Source: Capitella teleta
Taxonomy: Eukaryota; Annelida; Polychaeta; Capitellidae
Reading direction: 5' to 3'
Assembly (NCBI GenBank): GCA_000328365.1
Contig: KB299905.1
Coordinates: 104,059-168,058, forward strand
Length of the DNA: 64,000 nucleotides
Part shown: positions 49,116 to 58,841 of the stretch, one piece after another
How the letters are laid out: each line of letters opens with the position of its first letter
Position numbering within the stretch: the stretch's first letter is position 1
Translations under genes and position numbers: made by a program
Notes under the pieces: model-generated
Databases searched by the model: none
What the model saw: only the letters and a program-made list of their open reading frames with translations
What the model was told of the DNA's origin: nothing

Positions 49116-49904
49116 AAATATTTCATTAATTAATTTAATGTATTGCTTCATTCGAGTAAATCAAAATGAAACGGTATATATAAAGTTTCAACATTCACGA
49201 AATCCAGTTCTGCGTCTCGGAGAACAGGCCAAATACGAACTACTCAGTTATGATGGCGCATAATGAAGTTGGTGATAAAAATAATTGTGACGACGACTTG
49301 GTTATATTTTAGAGAACAAAAAAGCTTATTTCACGAGGATTATTTTGACGCTAATATTGGAGATGGCCGAGCAATTCAGGAGCATATTGCTGCTGGAGCA
49401 AACATAACGCTCTGTATCAACCATAAATGAATACTCTTGTGTTTTTGAATTTACATTTGTTTTTGCTTTTTGTTTGTGTTTTTTATTTTCATTTCTTCGA
49501 TGTTTTCTCATGAAAATAAACATATTTTTAACTGAATTTGAAAATATTGTTGACATTTTACGCACAAGAACCACAGTAGTAATGAAAACAAAACAAAAAT
49601 TGGGCGAAATTATGTTAAAAGCGATATAAAGAAAATGCAGCTTCACCCTATTATGACTCGATCATCTCTTTTTTTTCTCTGATGTTCCTTATCATAATCA
49701 TAACGCTTTTATTACCCCTCGCATTATGATTGCACAAATAATGATTATCTGTGAACTGTGATACCTCTTCCTTGTGCGTAAATATAGAATAGTAAGAATA
49801 GACGGTGACAACATCATTGAACAGACAGTTTACCGAAGAAAATGTTTGTTTTCCAAGGTAATTTTCGTGGTATAATCGGGTTAAGTCACTTGGAAGTCGA
49901 TGAT

Positions 49905-49973
49905 ATTATGCTAGGATTGGTAATGTTCTCGTGAATATGAGATTCATTTGAACATTATCAACCCTAGCATAAT
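49905..49973. repeat. Fold-back inverted repeat, 24-bp arms
   Basis: Left arm 49905-49928 (ATTATGCTAGGATTGGTAAT plus GTTC) and right arm 49950-49973 are inverted copies matching at about 22 of 24 positions, with a 21-bp loop. Copy A of the module (about 420-455) has only one arm-like segment, so the second arm is an insertion in copy B. Confidence 0.85.
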
Positions 49974-50044
49974 CACCTCCTTCCCGTGACTTATCCTTTA
50001 TGAACACAGCAGGCATTAATTCTCAGGCGTGAATTCTTTCAGCC

Positions 50045-51700
50045 ATGGGGAACATGCCAGTGACACTTCGTCCGGAGGCAATGAGTGACCTGGTTGATGA
50101 GACAGATCTCACCGCAGATGAGATCAGACGCTACTACAAGGAGTTCATGAATTAAGGGCTCTCAATCAAGACGGATGAGCATGGCCCTGGAGGACTTCCA
50201 GGCGGCGTGCAAAGAGGTCTTCCCGAAGGGTAATGCCGAGAAGTTCTCCACGCACCTCTTCCGCCATTTCGATGAGGATGCTTCTGGAAGGTTGGACTTC
50301 AGAGAGAAGATCCATGCAGGCCATTGCAGTCCAACCGAAGGGCAGTCCTGTGGAGGAATTGCAGTGGGTCTTTGACCTGGATGGAACCGGGTTCTTTGAG
50401 AAGAATGAACTGCGTGAGATCAAGGTGGTGAGTGGGGCTGTTTACTAACGAAGTGTTTTCCCCAGAGCCCCTAAGCGCGCATGATTCGTAGAAGTGCATG
50501 GGTTGCCTTGGTGCAAATTCCGCATAATAGCCCGTTATGAGAGTCATGAATGGTCGGCGGGTAATTATGGCAATAGTCGAATGCATAAGAGAAGTAGTGA
50601 AGAACATTTTGTGACGTAATTCGATTAGTAGACGTCTAGACGTGTTGTTCGGTGCAACCACTCATAATCACCGAGGTACAATATGGTCGTTTACTAATGG
50701 CCGTATTTCAGTGAATAAACCTTGTATAATATAACGAACGCGTAGAAATGATCTAACACCATAAAATCCCTCTCGCTAATCACTTAATGTAAGGCCACAG
50801 CTGATTGGCTGCCGTTATGGTTATTTGAATATTTGAAATAGGGAGGTGGGTAAAACCCGGATTTCGTCTATATCTCAGTGCATGAATGGAGTTTCCATTT
50901 CCGTTGTTATAATTATAACGATGCATTGGAACTGGTGGCGGTATCGTTATAATGCCGGAAACGGCAATAAATAGATTTTTGTAATTGTAATACATTTTCG
51001 TGAAAACTCTCATTGCTCTTGGATGAAATACGCGACTGCACATTGATCAGCTGATTCTGCGAATTAGGATTTGTAGGGAAATCCGGAATCATGGATGTTT
51101 CACCCAAAACGTGGAAATAGCCACCTCAACAAGGCGCAAGTTTATGTATCGATTTAGTCAGAAGGTGTTTTTCATAGCATGATCCGGTTAAAGGAATCGG
51201 AATTCGTCGGTTTTTGCTCAGATGGAAATGTCTATCTAAATATCTGCATTTGATTGTGCTTCGAGCGGTGTTTTGGATCCAGAATCACTCTGACAATCTA
51301 TCTGAGCGTAAGGGTTCTTGCCCGTGCATTATGCCTTCATTAACCCACTTTGTTGGCCACTGACCAATCAGCGTCGCGTATGCCGGTGTCACGTGTCCAC
51401 CCCTATTATATTTGTCAATCTGGATATACATGTAATAATCATAAGAAAATGAATTATTTTATTTTTTTATTGTGAAGCATATCACATTACAGCATACTAA
51501 GTATTAGGATATTTAGACATAAATTCCTTTTCCTTTTCAGAGTCAGCGGAATCGACACCCGAAGCAGAGAGCGCTTCCCTGGCACAAGTCAGAATCGTTG
51601 AGCACATTTTGGAGAAAGCAGACATCAACGAGGACGGAAAACTATAAAAAGAAGAGTTCATTCGGGGAGCAAAAGAAAGCAGAACGATCCTGCAACTGGT
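50045..51700 (+). pseudogene. Unprocessed pseudogene of the neuronal calcium sensor gene
   Basis: Exon 1 remnant about 50045-50427 and exon 2 remnant 51541-about 51700 flank an intron with GTGAGT donor and TTCCTTTTCAG acceptor, at the same position as in the gene at 43704. It is therefore a DNA-level duplicate, not a retrocopy. Recognisable peptides: MGNMPVTLRPEAMSDLVDET, RRYYKEFM, MSMALEDFQAACKEVFPKGN, FDEDASGRLDFRE, LQWVFDLDGTGFFEKNEL, then VEHILEKADINEDGKL and EEFIRGAKESRTI. Lesions: a 4-bp insertion giving a TAA at 50153-50155 in the EF1 region, a 2-bp insertion near 50311, a 9-bp loss removing part of the EF3 loop start, and a TAA at 51645-51647 inside the EF4 loop. The start Met-Gly and the splice sites remain. 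A poly(A) tract follows at about 51752-51779. Decay is moderate; identity to the parent is still easy to see. Confidence 0.93.
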
Positions 51701-51748
51701 ACGTACAATGGTCCTTGGAGGTCACGTCGTCCATTTTAGACAACGAAG

Positions 51749-51779
<31 letters not shown>

Positions 51780-54700
51780 TATTATGATCGTGTGTGTTGT
51801 CCTCAGATGAAGTTGTCTTGGTGTCGAAATCCCGCTGTTTCTGGCACCAGATAAAATGTTATTTAAATTAAATATATTGATATGTTAACCTATGACCTTG
51901 TGACCTAGATTTCAACAGCAATGCACAGCAATGGCAACGCGAGCTCTTTTCTAAACCAGGGTGTACTGTATATCATTGTGAGTTGTGCCAATGCAATCCA
52001 TTTGAAGGGAAGACTGATGTTGATGGATGGTGCTCTGCTCGCAGAGATACCACGACTGAAGAGAGAAACAATTGCAAAGAGTCACGCCAGGGGTGACGCG
52101 CAAAAGCCATGAGACCAGACAATCGTCAAATGCACGGTTATCAGATATCCGATATCCAATGATCCGGTAGGTTTTTCGGACATCCGAATAGGAAGAAAAT
52201 TATGCAAATTTTCCTTTAGCTCATTGTCTCACCCTTTATGATTGTAATTAGCGAAGAAACAACTCGTTTAACTGATTTCATTTTATGTACTGAAAACTCT
52301 CCAGTCAATGGATTAAATATGGTGAATGGATAAAGTCTTTTTATTTGCAGACTAGATCTATTATTCATGCCGCACGTAATTCAGTTTCATTGTTTGGTTA
52401 TATCATATATACAATAACATGATCAGCAATAGTGCTTGTGAATGCACTATAGTTCTATAATGAGCTTGTGTCGTTTTGACCTTTTGCTCCCTGGCCATCA
52501 CAATCACACGAGAGTCGGGTCATTCCACGATGCATTCAAGGGAATCTATGGCATCTTGCATCACTCACTGAGACGCCATCACCAACACGGTGCATGGCAC
52601 CCAAGTGATGTAATAGCGAAGTATTAATTGTGTTGTTGTTGTTGTTGATTCTTAATGCACAACTTCTAATTGAATCCCATGGCTTTATTCATTAATTAAG
52701 AGTTCAGTCGAGGGCCGTTACATAACTGTTTCATTTCATCCACCTAGAAGTAGCGAGTGCTCGGACCCCAGAACACTCAACGCCGTACGTGATTCGTGTT
52801 TCAGAAGGAATTTAATAGTTTAAAAAAAAAAAAAAAAAAAAAAAATACTGACTGAATTTGAGATAAAGTAAGAGCGCGAAAGGAATGCTTCGCTGGTTAC
52901 CATAGCAACAGTGCGTTACTGGATGAAATTTCGAGGATTTTGATGTGAAATACGCTTGGTTTATATAATTTGAATTACGGCACCGATAATTTAGGAAAAC
53001 ATGATTATTTGTGCGTCAATGAGTGAGGAATATAATGAACTTTCCAACTCTGTGTCGTCTGCAGGTTGCGCATTGAAAACGAGATCAAAGAAAAATCGCT
53101 CATGAAAGTCAGCATTTCTTCGTAATAGGCGTAATACGTGCATATAGTACGTATTCGTTGATGTTGTGCACATTGCTTTTGAGGACTTTAATCTAATGAA
53201 GAGGAAGGAATAGAATACAAAATATCAGATAATTTAAAATTTGAAATAAAACTATATTGCAAAATCAAAGGATACAAGTAGAATAAAAACAAATGAGGAG
53301 ATAAGACCCCGTGAAGTGCCTCGTATTGCAATACGTTTCCTGCTGTGTATTATCCGAAAACTATCCAAACATCCCAGATAATTAATGACGGATATCTGTA
53401 ACCGGATTATCCGCGATCTCACTACCCATGCATCTCTATACATAGTCAAGTGTGATCCTTGGTCAGATATATATTAAACTCATCCATTTTCCGCATTCAA
53501 CGTGAAAGTGTGAAAAATAATAGTTATGTAACACTGGGACTGCGTTACGTCATACGTCATGTTAGCACCAAAGATAAGAAGAAACTGATATAGTAACAGA
53601 GAACAAATTAAAGAAAAGAAAAACAGCACCGAGGGACTCCGAAGAGGAGAGAAGAGACTTTATGGCGTGGCAGCAAAGTGAGTGCCCTTCGCAACATAAC
53701 CCGCTGACTTCATCCACATTCATCAATATAAACGCAAAACGAACAACGTAGCATATCAGAAAGCGGTAGATTGAGAGCGCGAACTCTGCTGAATGGACCT
53801 TATGTCCGAGAGGAACTGTAACATTTCATGTTTGTTTTATGCGCCGAAGAAGTGCAAATGGTCGCAGGCAATGAGGCCTCCCATTAGCTGCTGGCTGCCT
53901 GCTTTCTTGCGCGCCTGCGTGGCTTTTACGACCGCCCCGTGTCTTCGAGGCTCACTCAGATGACCAGCGCCCAGGGCCATGCGCCGACGACTTGCAGGGA
54001 GGTCACGAGGTCACGGGTGTGGCCCCACTGACTGCATAGCGACGACGGAGGGTGGGGTGGGGGAGGTGCTCTATAATCGAACGTGTACGGTGTACATTTC
54101 GAGCACGTGTATAAGGCGTATATTCACGCTGCTTGCCTGATTGGAAGCGAATTTATTGTGGAAGGGCCGGACATTCGGGCGTAGTGAGTATAAGGCAGCA
54201 TCATTAGATGATTGTATAAACACATGTGCAGTGATAGCCATAAGTCTGTTCTCTCGTAATGGGGAATCTCGCAATGGGAACTTGATATCTCTGCCGTTGC
54301 GGAGATGGTCTTTAAATTCTGGTTGTTCTTTCAGGGTTTGGATAAATGAGGGTGCGACACGCAGTTGCTTATCTTGGGTTTTGATGGTCACTCGTCTGTC
54401 CGATCGTTGAGCAACTCTACAATTATCTAGAAAGTTGCGTGTCCAGCGGGAAATTGTCTACTGAAATGGCGAAATAAAAAGAAGCCGCGGTCCATTCTAT
54501 CCGAACCATCATTTCTACATGACCAATTTGGCCAACTTTGAAGTAGGGTTAAACAATGCATATTAACGCACGACTAAAAAGCATGGAGGAATTTGTGATG
54601 AACTAAATTTCGTCCACAACATGCAAAAGAACGCAATCAACAGTTTCATCAAAAGTGAACGTTTTATTCAGCTGTTGTGGAAAGCGCCGGAAAATCCCTT

Positions 54701-55728
54701 TGTAGAATTTAACCACAGATATCATTTATAGTCCATAATGTCCTTAATTGTAGTATAATTGATTGAAAATTACGAGAGAACAGACTTAGGTTTCGTGCAG
54801 TACACACTTGTCAAGTGAGAAAGCTGCGTTTTATTTGACACTAACGATTCAGCTGCGATTCGATCAAAGCAGTAAGCAATGAATTAGGATGAAGTTCCGC
54901 AATGATCTAAAACAGAATGAGGTCAACATTTGGCACCCTTCAGCTTCTATTTCGCTCGTGGTCTCTCGTTGTTCCCATGGCAACAACAGCTCAGTTGAAG
55001 ATTCAAATTTAAATGTTATTTTCTCCTTTTCAGCCAGACGTCCTATCACATAATTATGTGGTATTCCACTGGTATAAATAGTCGTAACTATAAGGAGATA
55101 ATTTAGAAAGTGCAGGTCAATAACACAACATATCATGATATTTACACCGTGATTATAAAGCTTTATCCTATAATTAATGCCTACTAAACGAAAATAAGTT
55201 AATTAATATTAGCAAATAAATTTCGCAAAATCTGAGAAGGAAGGTCGCTATAATAATTATTATTTTGGATTGTTGCACTGCAAAAATCTGACTTTACATA
55301 ATTAAATATCCTCCTAAGGATATTATTAAATTTTATATAATTATAATTTAATTAATTTAATTCAAAGTAGAAGCCATCACTATCAGTACTTATATTCTCT
55401 GTTACTACAATATTATAAGATGTCGTTGTGTATACTAGTATGCAAAGCAACTGATTCCACAAGAAGAAACAACGGATGAGAATAACACAATTAATTAATT
55501 ATCTCTGGAGATGAAACAGAATCTGAAGCCAGTTAGATAAAATATCAACAGAGCACGTAATGATCACAACAGTATCTAGCAGCTTTATCGCTCTGATTCA
55601 GGCGAGAGAGAGAGAGAGAGATTGACCTTTGGTCTGACTGATAAGCGAATTGCCCCAGTTTACCTGTTCATCGTGCAATGGCGAAGAGCGTCTCCGTCTT
55701 CTTCAGCGGATAAACAACATTTCCAGAG
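51780..55728. other. Intergenic, no gene recognised
   Basis: No supported gene. It contains poly(A) at 52820-52846, X-box-like GTTACCATAGCAAC (52896-52909) and GTTCCCATGGCAAC (54971-54984), an A+T-rich region at 55230-55400, and a (GA)n run at about 55603-55620. A possible 5' UTR splice acceptor, CATTTCCAG, sits just before the 55729 start. Confidence 0.4.
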
Positions 55729-57172
55729 ATGTACACCCCGACGGGAGGAGGCAACCATGGCGGCGGGGGAGGGGGAGGGGGAGGGGGAGGGATGTACAAG
55801 TTCCCCTCCGTCTCCTCCATCCACTCAATGGTCAGTATGGGCTATCTGCCTCCTGGCCACGGATACATCCCCAAAAAACCCAAACCAGACAAGCCTTATG
55901 GACCCAACTTCGTGTCCGTGATGAACCGGACTTGGCGCGGTCCTGGCCGAAAGTACATCCACTACGCCCTGGTGTGCATGGCGGTGTCCATCTTGTTCTT
56001 CGTCTCAGCTGCCCTCTACTTCGCCCATCGCAACGTCGCCCGTTTGAGGGTGCTGAGGACGGAGGTGTTCGGAGCCCTCTTCATCGTCATTGCTGTGTGT
56101 AGTCTTGGAGCCATGTTCCAACTCATCTACAAAGCAAGAGTTGAAAGTAACAAGTGGAGGAGACATGTTAAGGTGCGTGGTTCTTTCAATATATATTTGA
56201 GTTGTGATCTGGTATGTAACATGCTGGATTATGCGTGGTTCGTTTGTTTTGATTTGCTTCTCGCTTTGTATTTCAGTTTAAATCGGAGGGTTTGTTTACC
56301 GCTGCCGCCGTCAATTACGCCTACGTTCCACCAGAAGAGTAAGTTTCTGACGTCTCAAAAATTGCATAAAAAAATTTAAAATGCTAAGCGGCAAATAACA
56401 ATGACAACCGATCCCTATAACTAAGCCATCTGTCTTTATCAGGGTGAAACTCTCGAGTGGAACTTATGGAACAAAAGCCCTAAAGGAAGTCCCACGACCA
56501 GCAAGGAACAAAGGGATGAAAAGCAAGGCTCCATCCCTGACCAACCTCAGACAGGGAGGCCCTCCTCCCAGCAACCAGGGAAGAATATTCGAGAAACGTC
56601 AGCAACAGCAGATGAGACTGGACGGGGCAGCAGCCGCGGACTCAAGGCCAGACATTTACACTCTGGCTGAGACAGCAGAGGAGCAACCGCCTCCCGCGTC
56701 TGAGAAGAGCACCAGCAGCCAATATGATGACGCCTACCACGAAGCCACCACCATCCCAAGAGAAGCGGTCGATTCAAGGTCATCGCCGGTTGAACCCCAA
56801 AGGGTCGCTGAAACCACGCACCGGTTGCCCTCACTTCCTCCGACCCCAGTGCGTCAACCAGTTCTGCCTCCAACTCAGTCTCGACAGCCTGTTCTTCCGC
56901 CGACCCCAGTCAGGCAGCCCGTGACCCGCACGCCACCCCAGCAGCAGGCTCCTGCTGTCGTCGCCAGACCTTCCCCACAACAATGGAAGGCAGCGCAAAC
57001 CCCCTCCCCCGCTGCAGCCTACCCTCAACGCCCTTCCCCCGCGCAGTGGTCAGCGCAATCGTTGCCCCCGGTCAGCAGGGGTCCAGTGACCACCCTGAAG
57101 TCCCCCCAACCGACCATCCAGATCAAGGGAGCGACGCCACAGAGAGGGCCGATTGGGGAGTCAGAGCTGTAA
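55729..57172 (+). CDS. Uncharacterised two-pass membrane protein, poly-Gly and Pro-rich
   Basis: Three exons, 55729-56172, 56277-56338 and 56443-57172, give a 411-aa protein. Donors are GTGCGT and GTAAGT, acceptors TATTTCAG and TTTATCAG; phases 0 and 2 join cleanly. The N-terminus has a 13-residue poly-Gly run (about 9-21) and a basic/Pro stretch PKKPKPDKPYGPN. Two hydrophobic segments follow, at about 77-99 and 112-134, with a short basic loop between. Exon 2 encodes a conserved-looking FKSEGLFTAAAVNYAYVPPE. The rest (about 170-411) is a hydrophilic tail with Gln-rich (RQQQQ) and Pro-rich repeats (LPPTPVRQPV-type, three times). The tail ends in ESEL, which fits a class I PDZ ligand. Both termini are probably cytosolic, with a large cytosolic scaffold-like tail containing PxxP sites. 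I do not recognise the family. The start is chosen because it is the first in-frame Met before the poly-Gly; M22 is an alternative. Confidence 0.82.
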
Positions 57173-58685
57173 ACAACAGCATCGCTTGCTCATGAATATT
57201 CATGCTGTGTTCTGTATAGTAAAACCATGTGTTTTATTCTTTCGTATCTTTGTCTAGATTTGTAGATTTTCTCTTTTGTTTACTCTTATATCGAATCATT
57301 TGGGCGTGTAATACATATCTACTTAATAATCAAATAAACAGACTTGCTTTGAACCTTTTCGCCGTTTTCATTTAGTTTTGTAAACAGCAACTGATCAAAT
57401 AGAGTTATCCGTGCTCAAAGCGGTGCGTGCCATCACCACGTGCCCTCAATTTCGGATTGTGGGAGTAAACAAATAAACAAACAAACAAACATGTCTATGG
57501 AGACCTCCGTGTGAAATGGTGCATGGATTTCGCTGAATTAGGACGTCACTTCAAAGGAGGTGATTCCAGGAAAGAGGTGAGAGGGAAGAGGGAAGAGGGA
57601 AGCAGGTGGGGGCAAAGGTCATCCGTCTGTTGGGCAGCAGGTCCACAAAGAATGGTTCACAGGTGCTGCAAAAACTGAAATTGAGTTGAGGATTAGTTTA
57701 TTTAACAGTTAATTGCAACGTGATTCTATCTAAACCAACTCCAGTAACTCGTGTGATTCTGTGATTCTGTGATTAAATACATGCTGCAACGTGAATAACG
57801 ATAGGGGCCTATACCAAATAGTCGTAATTATTCAGCTACATGTATATAGCACACAAAGAATCACAAACAAAATAATAAGCAGATGCACTTTTTATCACTT
57901 TGTCACAGAAACGCTACTTCCAGCTTAGAAGAAGAATAATGATATGGAGCTTATCAAATGCTTTTTAATTACACAGCAGACCCTCCCTGGACTCTACGTG
58001 GAGACAATTATTCTTCCTATGTGGTTCGATTTGGGTTCGTTTGGACGTTTACCGGACATAATTACACATAAGCGTGTTGATACTTGAGACACAAAACCTC
58101 TGGATAATCTTAATTACTAATAATTAGTGACGAAATATCTCGGTCTGAAAACCCTCATGTACACCACAGCATGACTCATTGCATAGTGTCGAATCTGGTT
58201 GGACGAAGATGGCATTGTCCTCACCTAAGTGGTTGTTCCGTTGTTGATGCACCGCTTGTGATCATATCTCGCTGAGGGCTTATATATACGTATACGTGTC
58301 ACCTTAATTAAAAGGAGGGGGGGAGGTAATATAACCAGGAAAATGCGGTATACAAGTGCATTAATTAATTTATTTATTTATTTTATATTTAAATTTCTAT
58401 CGTGCAACTGTGCTAACTGTCTTTGTCACTTACCCCATTAATGTTTACGACTTTACGTCAGTTTCCTTCGGACATAATCTGACTCATTCCCTTAACACAC
58501 CTAGTTTCGCGCCATAAATAATTCCGCTAATAATCACCTCTCCTGGTAAAAACTATATTTATTTTATAGACTTTCGCGGCTAATTTGGGACTAGGCATTT
58601 CCTAGAAAGTATTCTAGACGAGGTTGATTGTTCGTCAGCACGTGAATACTGATAAAATTTCCATCAACCAAATGCGCGCCTGGCG
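57173..58685. other. Intergenic region upstream of the coiled-coil gene
   Basis: Apart from the short 3' UTR of the preceding gene, nothing coding is seen. It contains an (AAAC)n stretch (about 57469-57490), a GAGGGAA repeat (about 57578-57602), a TGATTCTG triplication (57755-57774) and an A+T-rich stretch near 58360. Confidence 0.4.
57333..57338 (+). terminator. Polyadenylation signal, two-pass membrane protein gene
   Basis: AATAAA 161 bp after the stop codon, followed by a T-rich downstream stretch. This gives a short 3' UTR of about 180 bp. Confidence 0.6.
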
Positions 58686-58699
58686 GTTACCATGGAAAC
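58686..58699. promoter_or_regulatory. RFX X-box-like motif upstream of coiled-coil gene
   Basis: GTTACCATGGAAAC matches the X-box pattern (GTNRCC, 0-3 bases, RGNAAC) and the nematode-type RTHNYYWTRRNRAC consensus at every position. It ends 142 bp before the start codon at 58842, the usual distance for X-boxes of ciliary genes in worms. If the TTTACCCAG at 58806-58814 is a real acceptor, the motif would lie in a 5' UTR intron, which weakens the case. Confidence 0.4.
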
Positions 58700-58841
58700 G
58701 ACAGCTTTTCCTTGTATCCCACTCTTGTGTCCATGTCGTCATTATCGTCTTGTATCTTGTTCATTCTTTAAATGTTCTTCTATGTATCTTAATATTGATT
58801 TTTTTTTTACCCAGGTGAACTAAGGTGAACCCTCACAAGCA

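Larger units (their letters stand above)
48833..49998 (+). repeat. Diverged duplicated intergenic module, copy B with insertion
   Basis: Matches 1-487 in two collinear blocks, about 48833-48900 and about 49622-49998, separated by roughly 720 bp absent from copy A. The extra segment includes a SINE-like piece (48955-49115) and A+T-rich sequence. The second block ends about 45 bp before the start codon of the calcium-sensor pseudogene. A fold-back at 49905-49973 is specific to this copy. Confidence 0.8.

Noticed and set aside
56547-56873. 108-codon antisense frame over the Pro-rich tail
   Set aside because: Shadow of the real exon 3 of the two-pass membrane protein.
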